From Mesorhizobium sp. (GTDB taxonomy: Bacteria > Pseudomonadota > Alphaproteobacteria > Rhizobiales > Rhizobiaceae): a stretch of 64,000 bases of DNA. Shown here one piece after another: positions 26,289 through 34,634 of the stretch (positions are counted from its first letter, which is position 1; every line of letters begins with the position of its first letter). The notes below the pieces were generated by a model that had not been told where the DNA came from, searched no databases, and saw only the letters and a list, made by a program, of their open reading frames with translations. The position numbers and the translations under genes were made by a program. The stretch covers positions 1-64,000 of the forward strand of contig SAQR01000008.1 in assembly GCA_004020365.1 (NCBI GenBank), read 5' to 3'.

Positions 26289-27218
26289 TCAAAAAGCCAC
26301 CCGATCGCCACCCTTGAGCGCCAGCATCTCGCGCGCCTCGGTGGGCGTGGCGACGTCGAGCGACAGCCCGTCGAGCACGCTACGGATGCGGCGCACCTGA
26401 TCGGCATTGGACTTTGCCAGCTGGCGGCCGTCGTAAAGGCTGTCCTCCAGCCCGACGCGGACATTGCCGCCCATCGCCGCCGCAATCGAGATCATCGGCA
26501 TCTGGTGGCGCCCGGCGGCCAGCACCGAAAACTGGTAGCTGTCGCCGAACAGTTTGTCGGCGATGCGCTTCATATGGACCAGATTGTCGGGATCGGCGCC
26601 GATACCGCCGAGAATGCCGAACACGAACTGGATGAACAGAGGTCCCGACACCAGACCTCGATCGCGAAAATGCGCCAGTGAATAGAGGTGGCCGACATCG
26701 TAGCATTCAAATTCGAAGCGTGTGCCGCAGCCCTTTCCCAGTCTTTCGAGCACGGTCTCCATATCGGCAAAGGTGTTCTTGAAGATCGTGTCTCGCGTCG
26801 CCTCCAGCAGCTTGGGCTCCCACTCGTGCCGCCACTCTCTCGGCCGGTCGAGCATCGGGAACAGCGCGAAATTCATCGAGCCCATGTTGAGCGAGCACAT
26901 TTCGGGCTCGGCCCTCAGCGGTGCGGCCAGACGCTGGTCGAGCGTCATCAGCGAGGAGCCGCCGGTGGTGATGTTGATCACCGCTGATGTCGCCTGCTTG
27001 ATGCGCGGCAGGAACTGCATGAACACATCAGGATCGGCGGTCGGGCGCCCGTCACTGGGATCGCGGGCGTGAAGATGCAGGATCGAGGCGCCGGCTTCGG
27101 CGGCGGCGATCGCCTCTGCGGCGATCTGGTCCGGCGTCACCGGCAGATGCGGCGACATCGACGGCGTGTGCACCGAGCCGGTGACGGCGCAGGTGATGAT
27201 GACTTTTCGCGGTGCCAT
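26289..27218 (-). CDS. 3-keto-5-aminohexanoate cleavage enzyme family (BKACE)
   Basis: A 309-residue TIM-barrel of the beta-keto acid cleavage family (DUF849), which condenses a beta-keto acid with acetyl-CoA to give acetoacetate and a CoA ester. Zinc-binding LHLHARDPSDGRPTADP near residue 48, the substrate region NITTGGSSLMTLDQRLA and the later glutamate in FECYDVGHLYSLAHF are family landmarks. The true substrate differs widely among members and is not readable here. It begins 2 bp after the aminotransferase stop and so is expressed with it and the dimethylformamidase-like protein. Confidence 0.88.
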   Translation of the reverse strand: MAPRKVIITCAVTGSVHTPSMSPHLPVTPDQIAAEAIAAAEAGASILHLHARDPSDGRPTADPDVFMQFLPRIKQATSAVINITTGGSSLMTLDQRLAAPLRAEPEMCSLNMGSMNFALFPMLDRPREWRHEWEPKLLEATRDTIFKNTFADMETVLERLGKGCGTRFEFECYDVGHLYSLAHFRDRGLVSGPLFIQFVFGILGGIGADPDNLVHMKRIADKLFGDSYQFSVLAAGRHQMPMISIAAAMGGNVRVGLEDSLYDGRQLAKSNADQVRRIRSVLDGLSLDVATPTEAREMLALKGGDRVAF

Positions 27219-27220
27219 TT

Positions 27221-28600
27221 TCAGCCTTCGACCGGCAGGTCGAGTTCGCCGGCCAGCACCTGCAGTGAGTCACCGATGATGGCGACGATCTCGCCGATCT
27301 GCTCGGCCGCGACGATCATCGGCGGCGCCACCATGAAATTGTCGCCGTCGACACCACCCTTGACCTTTCGCCCATAGATGATCAGGCCGCGCTCATAGGC
27401 GAGGTCGAGCAGCCGCTGGGTGGCCTGCTTCGCCGGTGCGATCGGCCTCAGCGTTTCGGGGTCGGCGACCATCTCGGCACCTAGCAGCAGGCCCTTGCCG
27501 CGTACGTCGGCGATGAACGGAAACCGCTTGGCCAAGCCCTTCAACTCGGCCATCAAAAGATCGCCCATCTCAGCCGCATTGGCGATCAGGTCGAGACGAT
27601 CCATTTCGCCAAGCACGGCGAGCCCGGCGGCGCAGGCGAGCGGATTGCCGGCATAGGTATGGCCATGCTGGAAGCCGCCGGAGGCGAGCAGCGGCTGCAC
27701 CAGCCGCATGGATGCGGCCAGCGCGCCGAGCGGCGCATAGCCCGAGCCCAGTCCCTTCGACAGCGCGACGATGTCGGGCTTGCAGTCAAAATGGTCGCCA
27801 CCGAGGAATTTGCCGGTGCGGCCGGCACCGCTCATCACTTCGTCGTGGATGAGCAGGATGCCGTAGCGGTCGCAGATTTCGCGGATGCGCGGATAGTAGC
27901 TGTCCGGCGCCACCAGCGCTGCGGTGGCGGCGCCGCCGACCGGCTCTATGATGAAGGCGAGCACGCTTTGCGGCCCCTCGGCGAGGATCTTCTCCTCCAG
28001 CATGTCGGCGTAGCGGATGCCGCGCCGTTCCATCGAGAGATTGTCGCGGTCGCGCCAGGCGGCCGGCGCCGGCACGGTCGGCATGACCTGCATCATCGGC
28101 GCAAAAGTTTCGGCCAGTGCATCGTCGCCGGTGACGGCGAGCGCCCCGAGCGTGCCGCCATGATAGGATGGAAAGCGCGTGATCACCTTCCAGCGGCTGG
28201 CCTGTCCGGTGGCGACAGCCCATTGCCGCGCCAGCTTGACGCAGGATTCCGTCGCTTCCGAACCGCCCGAGACGAAGAAGATCCGGTCCAGGCCTTCGGG
28301 CAGCTTTCCGGCCAATTCCCGTGCCAGGTCCTCGGCCGGTTCGTTCTCGAAATGCAGCCGGTAGGCGAAGGTGGCGCGGTCCATCTGCCGCTTCATCGCA
28401 TCGAGCACGTTGCGGTTGGAATGACCGATATTGGCGACCATCGGACCGCTCGACCCGTCGATGAAGCGGCGGCCGTCCTGCGTCCAGATGTAGATGCCTT
28501 CGGCGCGGTCGACCAGCGGCCGGCGCAAGCTGGACAGATAGAACAGATGCGACGGCAGCCGCGTCTCGGTGTCCGGGGCAGGAGTCTGGGACTTCAGCAT
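27221..28600 (-). CDS. Class III PLP aminotransferase
   Basis: A 459-residue omega-type aminotransferase (fold-type I, subgroup II). SGGSEATESCVKLARQW is the phosphate-binding start, LLIHDEVMSGAGRTGKF carries the PLP aspartate, and the Schiff-base lysine is in DIVALSKGLGSGYAPLGA. Such enzymes move the amino group of a beta-alanine, GABA, diamine or similar compound to pyruvate or 2-oxoglutarate. ATG at 28600 follows the stop of the upstream gene by 1 bp (TGACATG). In this operon it is likely to make the keto acid used by the BKACE protein. Confidence 0.88.
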   Translation of the reverse strand: MLKSQTPAPDTETRLPSHLFYLSSLRRPLVDRAEGIYIWTQDGRRFIDGSSGPMVANIGHSNRNVLDAMKRQMDRATFAYRLHFENEPAEDLARELAGKLPEGLDRIFFVSGGSEATESCVKLARQWAVATGQASRWKVITRFPSYHGGTLGALAVTGDDALAETFAPMMQVMPTVPAPAAWRDRDNLSMERRGIRYADMLEEKILAEGPQSVLAFIIEPVGGAATAALVAPDSYYPRIREICDRYGILLIHDEVMSGAGRTGKFLGGDHFDCKPDIVALSKGLGSGYAPLGALAASMRLVQPLLASGGFQHGHTYAGNPLACAAGLAVLGEMDRLDLIANAAEMGDLLMAELKGLAKRFPFIADVRGKGLLLGAEMVADPETLRPIAPAKQATQRLLDLAYERGLIIYGRKVKGGVDGDNFMVAPPMIVAAEQIGEIVAIIGDSLQVLAGELDLPVEG

Positions 28601-28601
28601 G

Positions 28602-30254
28602 TCAGGGCTTTCCGAGGTAGCGGTCGAGGACATTCCTGGTGACGCGCTCGACCATAGAATCCTGCCTTAGCAGGCCGGCCACCCATTCGCAGCTTCCGGC
28701 GTGGAACACCTCGCCCTTGCCGCGCGGAAAATTGACGATCATGCCGTTGCCGCGCTTGACCTTGTCGAGATTGGCGTCGCTCGCCTCGCCGAACAGCGTT
28801 TCCGCGGTGAAGCGTCCGTCCTCGTCGCCGAGAAACTGGTGTTCGAATGCGATGTCGGCGCTCTCCTCGACTTGGGCAGCCATGCCGACCGCGAGAATTT
28901 CCAGCCTATCCGGCGCGCCGCTGTCGGGCGTCGGGTAGGGCAGGCCGCCGCGGATCTCGTGGTCGAGCCCGTCGACCTCGTAGCCATAGACGTGGCTGTC
29001 GGCGCCGAGCAGGTCGCCGTAATAGATACCTGTGCCGGCGAACGCCCAATGCTCAGGCCGGTAGACCGGAAAGCCGCGCACGCCGCGCGGCGCGCAACCG
29101 CCCCAGCCGGCGTAGAGGCCCCTGGTCGCATTGAGCCCGAAGGTCGTCGCACCCGGCCGGCCGATTTCCGGTGCTTCCCAGCAGTTGGTGGCGCGGGTCA
29201 CGTCGCCGCCACGATAGGCCGGATCCTCGGCACGGGCGCGGTATTTGTAGCAGACCTGCCGGCGGCCCTCGTCCTCCAGCCTGGTCTGCCACATGAAATT
29301 GCCGGCGAAGCGTGCCGCATGGCCGCCGCGTTCGACATAGGCGTCGACAGCGTCGCGCATCTCCCAGGTCCAGTATTCGTCATGGCCGACGAAGACGACG
29401 CAGTCATAGCCGTCGAGGATTTCGGGCGAGAAATGCAATTCGTGCTGGCTGGCAAGGTCGACCCCATAGCCGGCGCGTTCGGCAAAACGAAAAAAGTGGC
29501 TGTCATAGCTTGCCCAGCCGGACGAGGCGTATTTCTTCGAATGGCCGGTGGCGAAAGCCCATTCCATATGCGGATAGCGCGGCACGGTCTTCGGCGGCAC
29601 GGCGACCTCGAGCGGCACGCGTGGCGCCTCCTTCGGCAGAACAACAAAGCCGCGGCACCATGGCCGCTGCGTCGACACCATTGGGGCATACTGGTCGCGG
29701 TTCGGGCCGGTGATGCCTTCGTAATGATTGGAGCCGCCCCAGGTGTTGTAGGCAAGCCAGGTGCCGGTGGCCGCGACCTGCAGCACACGACCGCGTTTTT
29801 TGCCGGGCTGCGGGCTGACGATGAAAAGATGATGGCAGCGGACCGGCTTGGCATCGCGGCCATCCGCCGTCAGCGTGACGCGGTAGGCGCCGGACGGCCA
29901 CTCGTCGCCGACGCGGAATTCAAACGAAGCGTCCCAGCCGCAGCCCACGACCGAACATTGATCGGGCGTATCCTGCCAGCGCGCCGCGATCCCGGCCTTC
30001 TCGAGCAACTGCGTCTCGGTGCCGCCGTCGCGGACGATCGACATGCTGAAGCTGGAGGCCGTCGAGCTGACATGCAGCGTCACCGTCTCGCCCCGGCGGT
30101 ATGAAAAACGGTCGCTGTAGCACCAGATCTCGCCGCGTTCGCCATCCATGCCCGGCCATTCCCAGTAGTGACCGCGCACCGCTTGCCGGCGCTGGTGGGG
30201 CGTCAGTCCGAAATCGGGAAATTCGGTCGGCAAGTCAGTCATGGCTACCGGCAT
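28602..30254 (-). CDS. N,N-dimethylformamidase beta-subunit-like protein
   Basis: A 550-residue protein similar to the large subunit of dimethylformamidase (DMFA2-type family). N-terminal part: a beta-sandwich (YRRGETVTLHVSSTASSF). C-terminal part: the conserved WLAYNTWGGSNHYEG, DCVVFVGHDEYWTWEMRDAV, FAGNFMWQTRLED and NFPRGKGEVFHAGSCEW. Tyr/Glu residues in these motifs would hold the iron in DMFase. It is cytosolic, with no small alpha subunit gene next door. Most bacterial relatives have unknown substrates. First gene of the operon with aminotransferase and BKACE. ATG at 30242 is an alternative start. Confidence 0.78.
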   Translation of the reverse strand: MPVAMTDLPTEFPDFGLTPHQRRQAVRGHYWEWPGMDGERGEIWCYSDRFSYRRGETVTLHVSSTASSFSMSIVRDGGTETQLLEKAGIAARWQDTPDQCSVVGCGWDASFEFRVGDEWPSGAYRVTLTADGRDAKPVRCHHLFIVSPQPGKKRGRVLQVAATGTWLAYNTWGGSNHYEGITGPNRDQYAPMVSTQRPWCRGFVVLPKEAPRVPLEVAVPPKTVPRYPHMEWAFATGHSKKYASSGWASYDSHFFRFAERAGYGVDLASQHELHFSPEILDGYDCVVFVGHDEYWTWEMRDAVDAYVERGGHAARFAGNFMWQTRLEDEGRRQVCYKYRARAEDPAYRGGDVTRATNCWEAPEIGRPGATTFGLNATRGLYAGWGGCAPRGVRGFPVYRPEHWAFAGTGIYYGDLLGADSHVYGYEVDGLDHEIRGGLPYPTPDSGAPDRLEILAVGMAAQVEESADIAFEHQFLGDEDGRFTAETLFGEASDANLDKVKRGNGMIVNFPRGKGEVFHAGSCEWVAGLLRQDSMVERVTRNVLDRYLGKP

Positions 30255-30398
30255 GATCGAAGATCGTCATTTCGACCATCTGCCGGGCAAGCGTCAATTG
30301 GAAACGATCGGGCCAGCGATAGCTGGCAGCCGGCCTTGGCCTTGCCTGTCAAACCGACTATCTCACAGAGGGCGGCCTTTTCCGCCGCGGGAGCCGAC

Positions 30399-30647
30399 AT
30401 GCTGAGAGTGCAAAAGGTCAGGGTGGACGACATCTACGTGCCGACCGCGCGCAGGAAGACGCTGCATCCCGAGACCGTTCGGCATCTGGCCGAGGATATT
30501 CTGGAAAACGGCATGAAGACGCCGATCCAGGTGCGCCACGACGGCAAGCGCCATATCCTGGTCGAAGGCCTGCACCGGCTGGAAGCGGCGAAGTGGCTCG
30601 GCGAGACCGAGATCGATGCCTATCTGGTGCAAGCCAAGCGCCACTAG
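30399..30647 (+). CDS. Small ParB N-terminal-domain-like protein
   Basis: An 82-residue protein that is nearly all one ParB/sulfiredoxin-type domain: VDDIYVPTARRKTLHPETVR, LAEDILENGMKTPIQVRHDG and the hallmark LVEGLHRLEAAKWLGETEID (G-x-x-R-x-x-A motif, here EGLHRLEA). No helix-turn-helix follows, so it is not a chromosome-partition ParB. Related short proteins are scattered in rhizobial genomes; many of these domains bind or hydrolyse nucleotides. Start ATG at 30399 matches the domain edge. Function unknown. Confidence 0.7.
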   Translation: MLRVQKVRVDDIYVPTARRKTLHPETVRHLAEDILENGMKTPIQVRHDGKRHILVEGLHRLEAAKWLGETEIDAYLVQAKRH

Positions 30648-30760
30648 GTTCACGCTGCGTCCGCCTAAATCGGCCTGCCGGATTTTTTCGTTGCCGGTGT
30701 CGGCCCGCGCTCTCGTGGCTCGTCCTTGGCACGAAGCCAATCAACAGTGAGGAGACCATC

Positions 30761-31246
30761 ATGACCACCAAGCTCGACATCCCCCCCAGCTCCGATCGTG
30801 AACTGGTTCTCGCCCGCATCATCGATGCACCGCGCGAGAACGTCTATCGCTGCTGGACCGAGCCTAAGCTCGTGACGCAATGGTTCGCGCCAAAGCCGTG
30901 GACGACGCCGCGCGCCGAAATGGACGTGCGCACCGGCGGCTCCAGCCTGGTTGTCATGGCCGGTCCCGACGGCAACGAATTCCCGAACCCCGGCGTCTTC
31001 CTCGAAGTCGTGCCGGGCAAAAAGATCGTTCTCACCGACGCCTACACAAAGGCCTGGGAGCCGTCCGAAAAGCCGTTCATGACGGTCGTGCTGACCTTCG
31101 AGGACGAGGGCGAGGGCAAGACCCGCTACATCGCCCGGGTTGGGCATTGGTCGGTCACTGACCGCGAAGAGCACGAGAAGATGGGCTTTCACCAGGGCTG
31201 GGGCCAGTGCGCCGATCAGCTCGAAGAAGTCGCCAAGCGGCTTTGA
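30761..31246 (+). CDS. SRPBCC (AHSA1/START-like) protein
   Basis: A 161-residue helix-grip protein of the activator-of-Hsp90-ATPase-like group: LVLARIIDAPRENVYRCWTE, VTQWFAPKPWTT and GWGQCADQLEEVAKRL. These proteins bind hydrophobic ligands in a central cavity; rhizobia have many copies, often paired with ArsR regulators, but none is adjacent here. ATG at 30761 has a GAGGAG site 9 nt upstream. The hydrolase gene follows after 26 bp. Confidence 0.82.
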   Translation: MTTKLDIPPSSDRELVLARIIDAPRENVYRCWTEPKLVTQWFAPKPWTTPRAEMDVRTGGSSLVVMAGPDGNEFPNPGVFLEVVPGKKIVLTDAYTKAWEPSEKPFMTVVLTFEDEGEGKTRYIARVGHWSVTDREEHEKMGFHQGWGQCADQLEEVAKRL

Positions 31247-31272
31247 TATCGGCGGGACGCAAGGAGACCGAC

Positions 31273-32229
31273 ATGTCCAGATCGATGTTTTTCGCCATTT
31301 TCGCCTCGGCTGCGGCGCTCTTCGCCGCGCCGGCCTCCGCCAAAGCCGAGGAGGCAAAGCCCGCCATGGCCTCCGAAACGAAAGCAATGCCGAAGCCGGC
31401 GAAATCCGGCCTGCTGCCGATTAACGGCCTGAATTACTATTACGCCGTCTATGGCCAGGGCGAGCCGCTGGTTCTCTTGCATGGTGGGCTCGGCACGACC
31501 GGCATGTTCGCGCCGATCCTGCCGAAGCTTGCCGAGAACCGCGCTGTCATCGGCGTCGACCTGCATGGTCACGGTCGCACCGAGCTTGGCGATCGGCCGT
31601 TGAGCCTTGAGGCGATGGGCGACGACATGGCGGCGATCGTCAAGGCGCTCGGCTACGAGCACGTCGACGTCATGGGTTATTCGCTGGGCGGCGGCGTCGC
31701 CTTCCGCATGGCCGTCCAGCATCCCGAGACAGTGCGCCGGCTGGTGCTGGTCTCGACCGGCTATGCCTCGGACGGCTTCTATGCCGACATGCGAACCCAG
31801 CAGGCGCAGGTCGGCGCGGCGATGGCCGGCATGATGAAGGACACGCCGATGTACAAATCCTACGTGGCGGTCGCGCCGCGCCCGCAAGATTTTCCAAAAC
31901 TGCTCGACCAGCTCGGCGCCCATATGCGCAAGGACTACGACTACTCCGCCGACGTGGCGAAGCTGAAGATGCCGGTCATGCTGGTGTTCGGCGACAGCGA
32001 CATGTATCGGCCCGAGCATGAGATCAAGTTCTATCAGATGCTCGGCGGCGGGTTGAAGGACGCAGGCTGGATGCGCGAGAACCTGTCGCAGAACCGCTTG
32101 GCCATCCTGCCGAACCGCACCCATTACGACGTGTTCTTCGCGCCGGAACTGGTGGCCGCCGCGCTGCCCTTCCTCAATGGCGAGACCAAGGTCAAGACCT
32201 GGGACGAGATCGTCAGCGAAACGAACTGA
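31273..32229 (+). CDS. Exported alpha/beta hydrolase
   Basis: A 318-residue hydrolase with a signal peptide (SMFFAIFASAAALFAAPASA). Core motifs: LVLLHGGLGTTGMFAPIL with the oxyanion loop, DLHGHGRTELGD, nucleophile serine in DVMGYSLGGGVAFRM, acid in VFGDSDMYRPEH, and histidine in ILPNRTHYDVFF. It resembles epoxide-hydrolase/esterase-type periplasmic enzymes. Substrate unknown. Position 26 bp after the SRPBCC gene suggests co-transcription. Confidence 0.82.
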   Translation: MSRSMFFAIFASAAALFAAPASAKAEEAKPAMASETKAMPKPAKSGLLPINGLNYYYAVYGQGEPLVLLHGGLGTTGMFAPILPKLAENRAVIGVDLHGHGRTELGDRPLSLEAMGDDMAAIVKALGYEHVDVMGYSLGGGVAFRMAVQHPETVRRLVLVSTGYASDGFYADMRTQQAQVGAAMAGMMKDTPMYKSYVAVAPRPQDFPKLLDQLGAHMRKDYDYSADVAKLKMPVMLVFGDSDMYRPEHEIKFYQMLGGGLKDAGWMRENLSQNRLAILPNRTHYDVFFAPELVAAALPFLNGETKVKTWDEIVSETN

Positions 32230-32415
32230 CAGCCTGACAACTGCCTGCCGGCCGTCTCCCGCGAGATGGCTGGCGACGCTCGTTGCGCATCGCGCCTGAT
32301 CGCACGTTTGGCCTGCCGCATCACGCCAACAGATGGCGCCATCAAAGCTTTTCAATTGACGCTCCTATCCCGGCAGCTACCTTCCCGCCAATTTTCAGAA
32401 AAAGGGGCTCAGGCA

Positions 32416-32814
32416 ATGACGAAATATCAGGGTGGCTGCCTGTGCGGGGCGGTGCGCTACCGCACTGAGGCCGCGCCGATCAACGAACGCGTCTGCCATT
32501 GCCGGCTCTGCCAGAAGGCGCTTGGCGCGGCATTCAACGCCCGCGTGCTGTTTCGCATCGACGACGTAACCATCGACGGGCCGGTGGCAACGGTGAATTC
32601 CTCGCCCGATCTCAAGCGCGGCTTTTGCCCGGGCTGCGGCACGACGATATTTTTCCGGCGCGACTCCGCCGGCATCATCGGCATCACCTCCGGCTCGCTC
32701 GACGATCCTTCCATGTTCAAGCCGCAGATGCATATATGGACAGCCTCGAAGCAGCCTTGGGTACAGCTCGACGACGGACTGCCGCAATATGAAGGCGCTC
32801 CACCCCCAAGTTGA
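32416..32814 (+). CDS. GFA-family zinc protein (glutathione-dependent formaldehyde-activating-like)
   Basis: A 132-residue GFA/CENP-V-fold protein: GGCLCGAVRYRTEAAP, RVCHCRLCQKALGAAF and FCPGCGTTIFF hold the zinc-binding cysteines. The fold is shared by Gfa (S-hydroxymethyl-glutathione synthase) and by many proteins of unknown activity, so a specific reaction is not claimed. ATG at 32416 sits 7 nt after AGGGGC-type sequence. The stop lies at the first base of a 16-nt tandem repeat array. Confidence 0.82.
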   Translation: MTKYQGGCLCGAVRYRTEAAPINERVCHCRLCQKALGAAFNARVLFRIDDVTIDGPVATVNSSPDLKRGFCPGCGTTIFFRRDSAGIIGITSGSLDDPSMFKPQMHIWTASKQPWVQLDDGLPQYEGAPPPS

Positions 32815-32887
32815 AGCACAGGCGAACTGAAGTACAGGCGAACCGAAGTACAGGCGAACCGAAGCACAGGCGAACTCAAGCACAGGG
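32813..32887 (+). repeat. 16-nt tandem repeat array at a stop codon
   Basis: Four full copies of GAAGYACAGGCGAACY (32813-32876) with alternating C/T variants, then a partial fifth copy (32877-32887). The array begins inside the GFA stop codon (TGA at 32812-32814). It is read in no gene. Reverse-strand frames across it encode an artefactual repeat peptide. Confidence 0.9.
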
Positions 32888-33000
32888 CGTGCCCAAAATT
32901 TTTTTCTTCCGGGTCACGAGATAGTCGGCAAAGCGTCATTGGCGAGCCATCATTGCCGCCTATCTATTGCTTGCGGGTCGGCAGTCGAAGGAGGCGACGG

Positions 33001-33249
33001 ATGAACGACAGAATTAACACCTTGGATGAGCTTTTGAGTGATCCGATGGTCAAGCTGGTGATGGAGCGTGACCGCGTACAGCCGGCCGAGCTTCGCTCGC
33101 TGCTTGAAGAAAAGGTTCGCCGGGATGACGATGCGTCGGTCAATCCGGTCACCGATCGCCCCGGCGCTGACCACCCCGGCACTGACCGCTCCGTCCCGTC
33201 CGCTCATATGGTAGCCGAGAGCTGCCACAATCTATGGTTGTGCGGCTAG
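33001..33249 (+). CDS. Small hypothetical protein
   Basis: An 82-residue protein beginning MNDRINTLDELLSDPMVKLV behind a strong AAGGAGG site. The N-terminal half (to about residue 42) is helical and acidic (VQPAELRSLLEEKVRRDDD); the second half is proline- and aspartate-rich (PVTDRPGADHPGTDRS) and low in complexity, ending with two cysteines. No known domain is recognised. The ribosome site and codon use support expression. Confidence 0.6.
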   Translation: MNDRINTLDELLSDPMVKLVMERDRVQPAELRSLLEEKVRRDDDASVNPVTDRPGADHPGTDRSVPSAHMVAESCHNLWLCG

Positions 33250-33463
33250 GCAGCGGGCCTGCAGGCGTCGGCGATCCTTCGCGCCCTCCTGCGGCATTTC
33301 CAGGCTCTCACCGCTACGGTGATAGAGCAAGCGCCTTGCCCAGCCCCTCTGCCCTAACAATTTGATTCAAACTTTGTTGGTAATTTCTCGTTAGTAATCC
33401 GGACTGGTTTGTCCGGCGGCGTTGTCTTGCCCTCGGTCTGTTGTGTTCTGCGTACAGGTCCAG

Positions 33464-34483
33464 ATGCGGTTATCAGGCGTCGTCATCTTCTCGATCGCGT
33501 CACTTTGCCTTGCCGGCTGCACATCCACGTCCGGCGTCGACGCGTTGCAAGTGCCATCCAGCGAGACGACCAGCTCGGTTGTGCGGCCACCCGCGCCGGT
33601 GGCGTCGGTCGGCGCTGCCGATGCCGAACCCGACTTCGCGCCGGAGGAGGCGGCGGAGCAGACTGTGGCGATGGCCACTCCGGAGCCTGCCGAAAGCATC
33701 GAACCACCCGTCGAGCCGATTGCCCTGGTGGCGCCGAAGCGGCTGGCACGGGCAGCACCGATGCTCGCCGAGCCGGTCCAGCGCTATCGTTTTCGTGACG
33801 CCAAGCCGATCAATTTCGGCAAGGCGGCGTCGCCCAGACGCCTCGCCGTTCACGGCGTCGACGTCTCGCGCTGGCAGGGCAATGTGAACTGGGCGAAGCT
33901 GCGCGCGCAGGGCGCGAACTTTGCCTATATCAAGGCGACCGACGGCGGCGATCATCTCGACCCGATGTTCAGGAAGAACTGGCGCAATGCCGACGCCGCC
34001 GGCCTCAAGCGCGGCGCCTACCATTTTTTCTATTGGTGCCGCACCGCTGGCGAGCAGGCCGACTGGTTTATCCGCAACGTGCCGAGGGTCGAGGGCGCCT
34101 TGCCGCCGGTGATCGATGTCGAGTGGAACGGCGAATCCAGCTGCAAGCGGCAGCCGTCGCGGCAAAAGGTGCTGGAGAAGATGCAGGTCTTCATGGACAA
34201 GCTCGAGCGCCACTACGGCCAGCGGCCCATCATCTACACCGCGCCTGACTTCTACCGCGACAATCTCAGAGGCGCATTTCTGGATTATCCATTCTGGCTG
34301 CGCGCGGTGGCACAGCACCCGTCAAAGGTCTATCCCGGCCGCAAATGGGTGTTCTGGCAGTATTCCGGCTCCGGCCTGTCGCACGGGGTGAGGGGGCGCA
34401 TCGACCTCAACGTGTTCCACGGCGACGAGAGGGCCTGGCGGAACTGGGTTGGCGGGCGGCAGATGGTGGCCGAGGCGGAGTAG
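33464..34483 (+). CDS. GH25 lysozyme lipoprotein
   Basis: A 339-residue lipoprotein. Signal peptide VVIFSIASLCLAGC with lipobox LAGC, then a 100-residue proline/alanine-rich linker, then a glycoside hydrolase family 25 (muramidase) domain at about residues 130-330: VHGVDVSRWQGNVNWAKLRA, FAYIKATDGGDHLDPMFRKN, the catalytic pair in PVIDVEWNGESS, and WVFWQYSGSGLS. It cleaves peptidoglycan between MurNAc and GlcNAc, acting in the cell envelope. ATG at 33464 is chosen because it starts the signal peptide. Confidence 0.9.
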   Translation: MRLSGVVIFSIASLCLAGCTSTSGVDALQVPSSETTSSVVRPPAPVASVGAADAEPDFAPEEAAEQTVAMATPEPAESIEPPVEPIALVAPKRLARAAPMLAEPVQRYRFRDAKPINFGKAASPRRLAVHGVDVSRWQGNVNWAKLRAQGANFAYIKATDGGDHLDPMFRKNWRNADAAGLKRGAYHFFYWCRTAGEQADWFIRNVPRVEGALPPVIDVEWNGESSCKRQPSRQKVLEKMQVFMDKLERHYGQRPIIYTAPDFYRDNLRGAFLDYPFWLRAVAQHPSKVYPGRKWVFWQYSGSGLSHGVRGRIDLNVFHGDERAWRNWVGGRQMVAEAE

Positions 34484-34634
34484 GGAGCCGAAGAAAGCGT
34501 CCAATTGCGGACCAGCATGAGGTGAGTATCGACGGACCTGACCGCCTGTCGCGGAAGTGTTATCGAACCGTCATCGCATTGAAATGTCGTTCCCGCAAAG
34601 CAGGTGGCTTCCATTCGAACAGGAGACGCCACCC

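Noticed and set aside
32395-32939. Minus-strand frames with repeated RFACTSVRLYF-type peptides
   Set aside because: Produced by the 16-nt tandem array read on the opposite strand; no gene signals.
34520-34600. Possible Pho-box-like sequence before the phytase-like gene
   Set aside because: CTGTC/GTCAT pieces are present but the spacing and repeats do not fit the PhoB consensus well enough.
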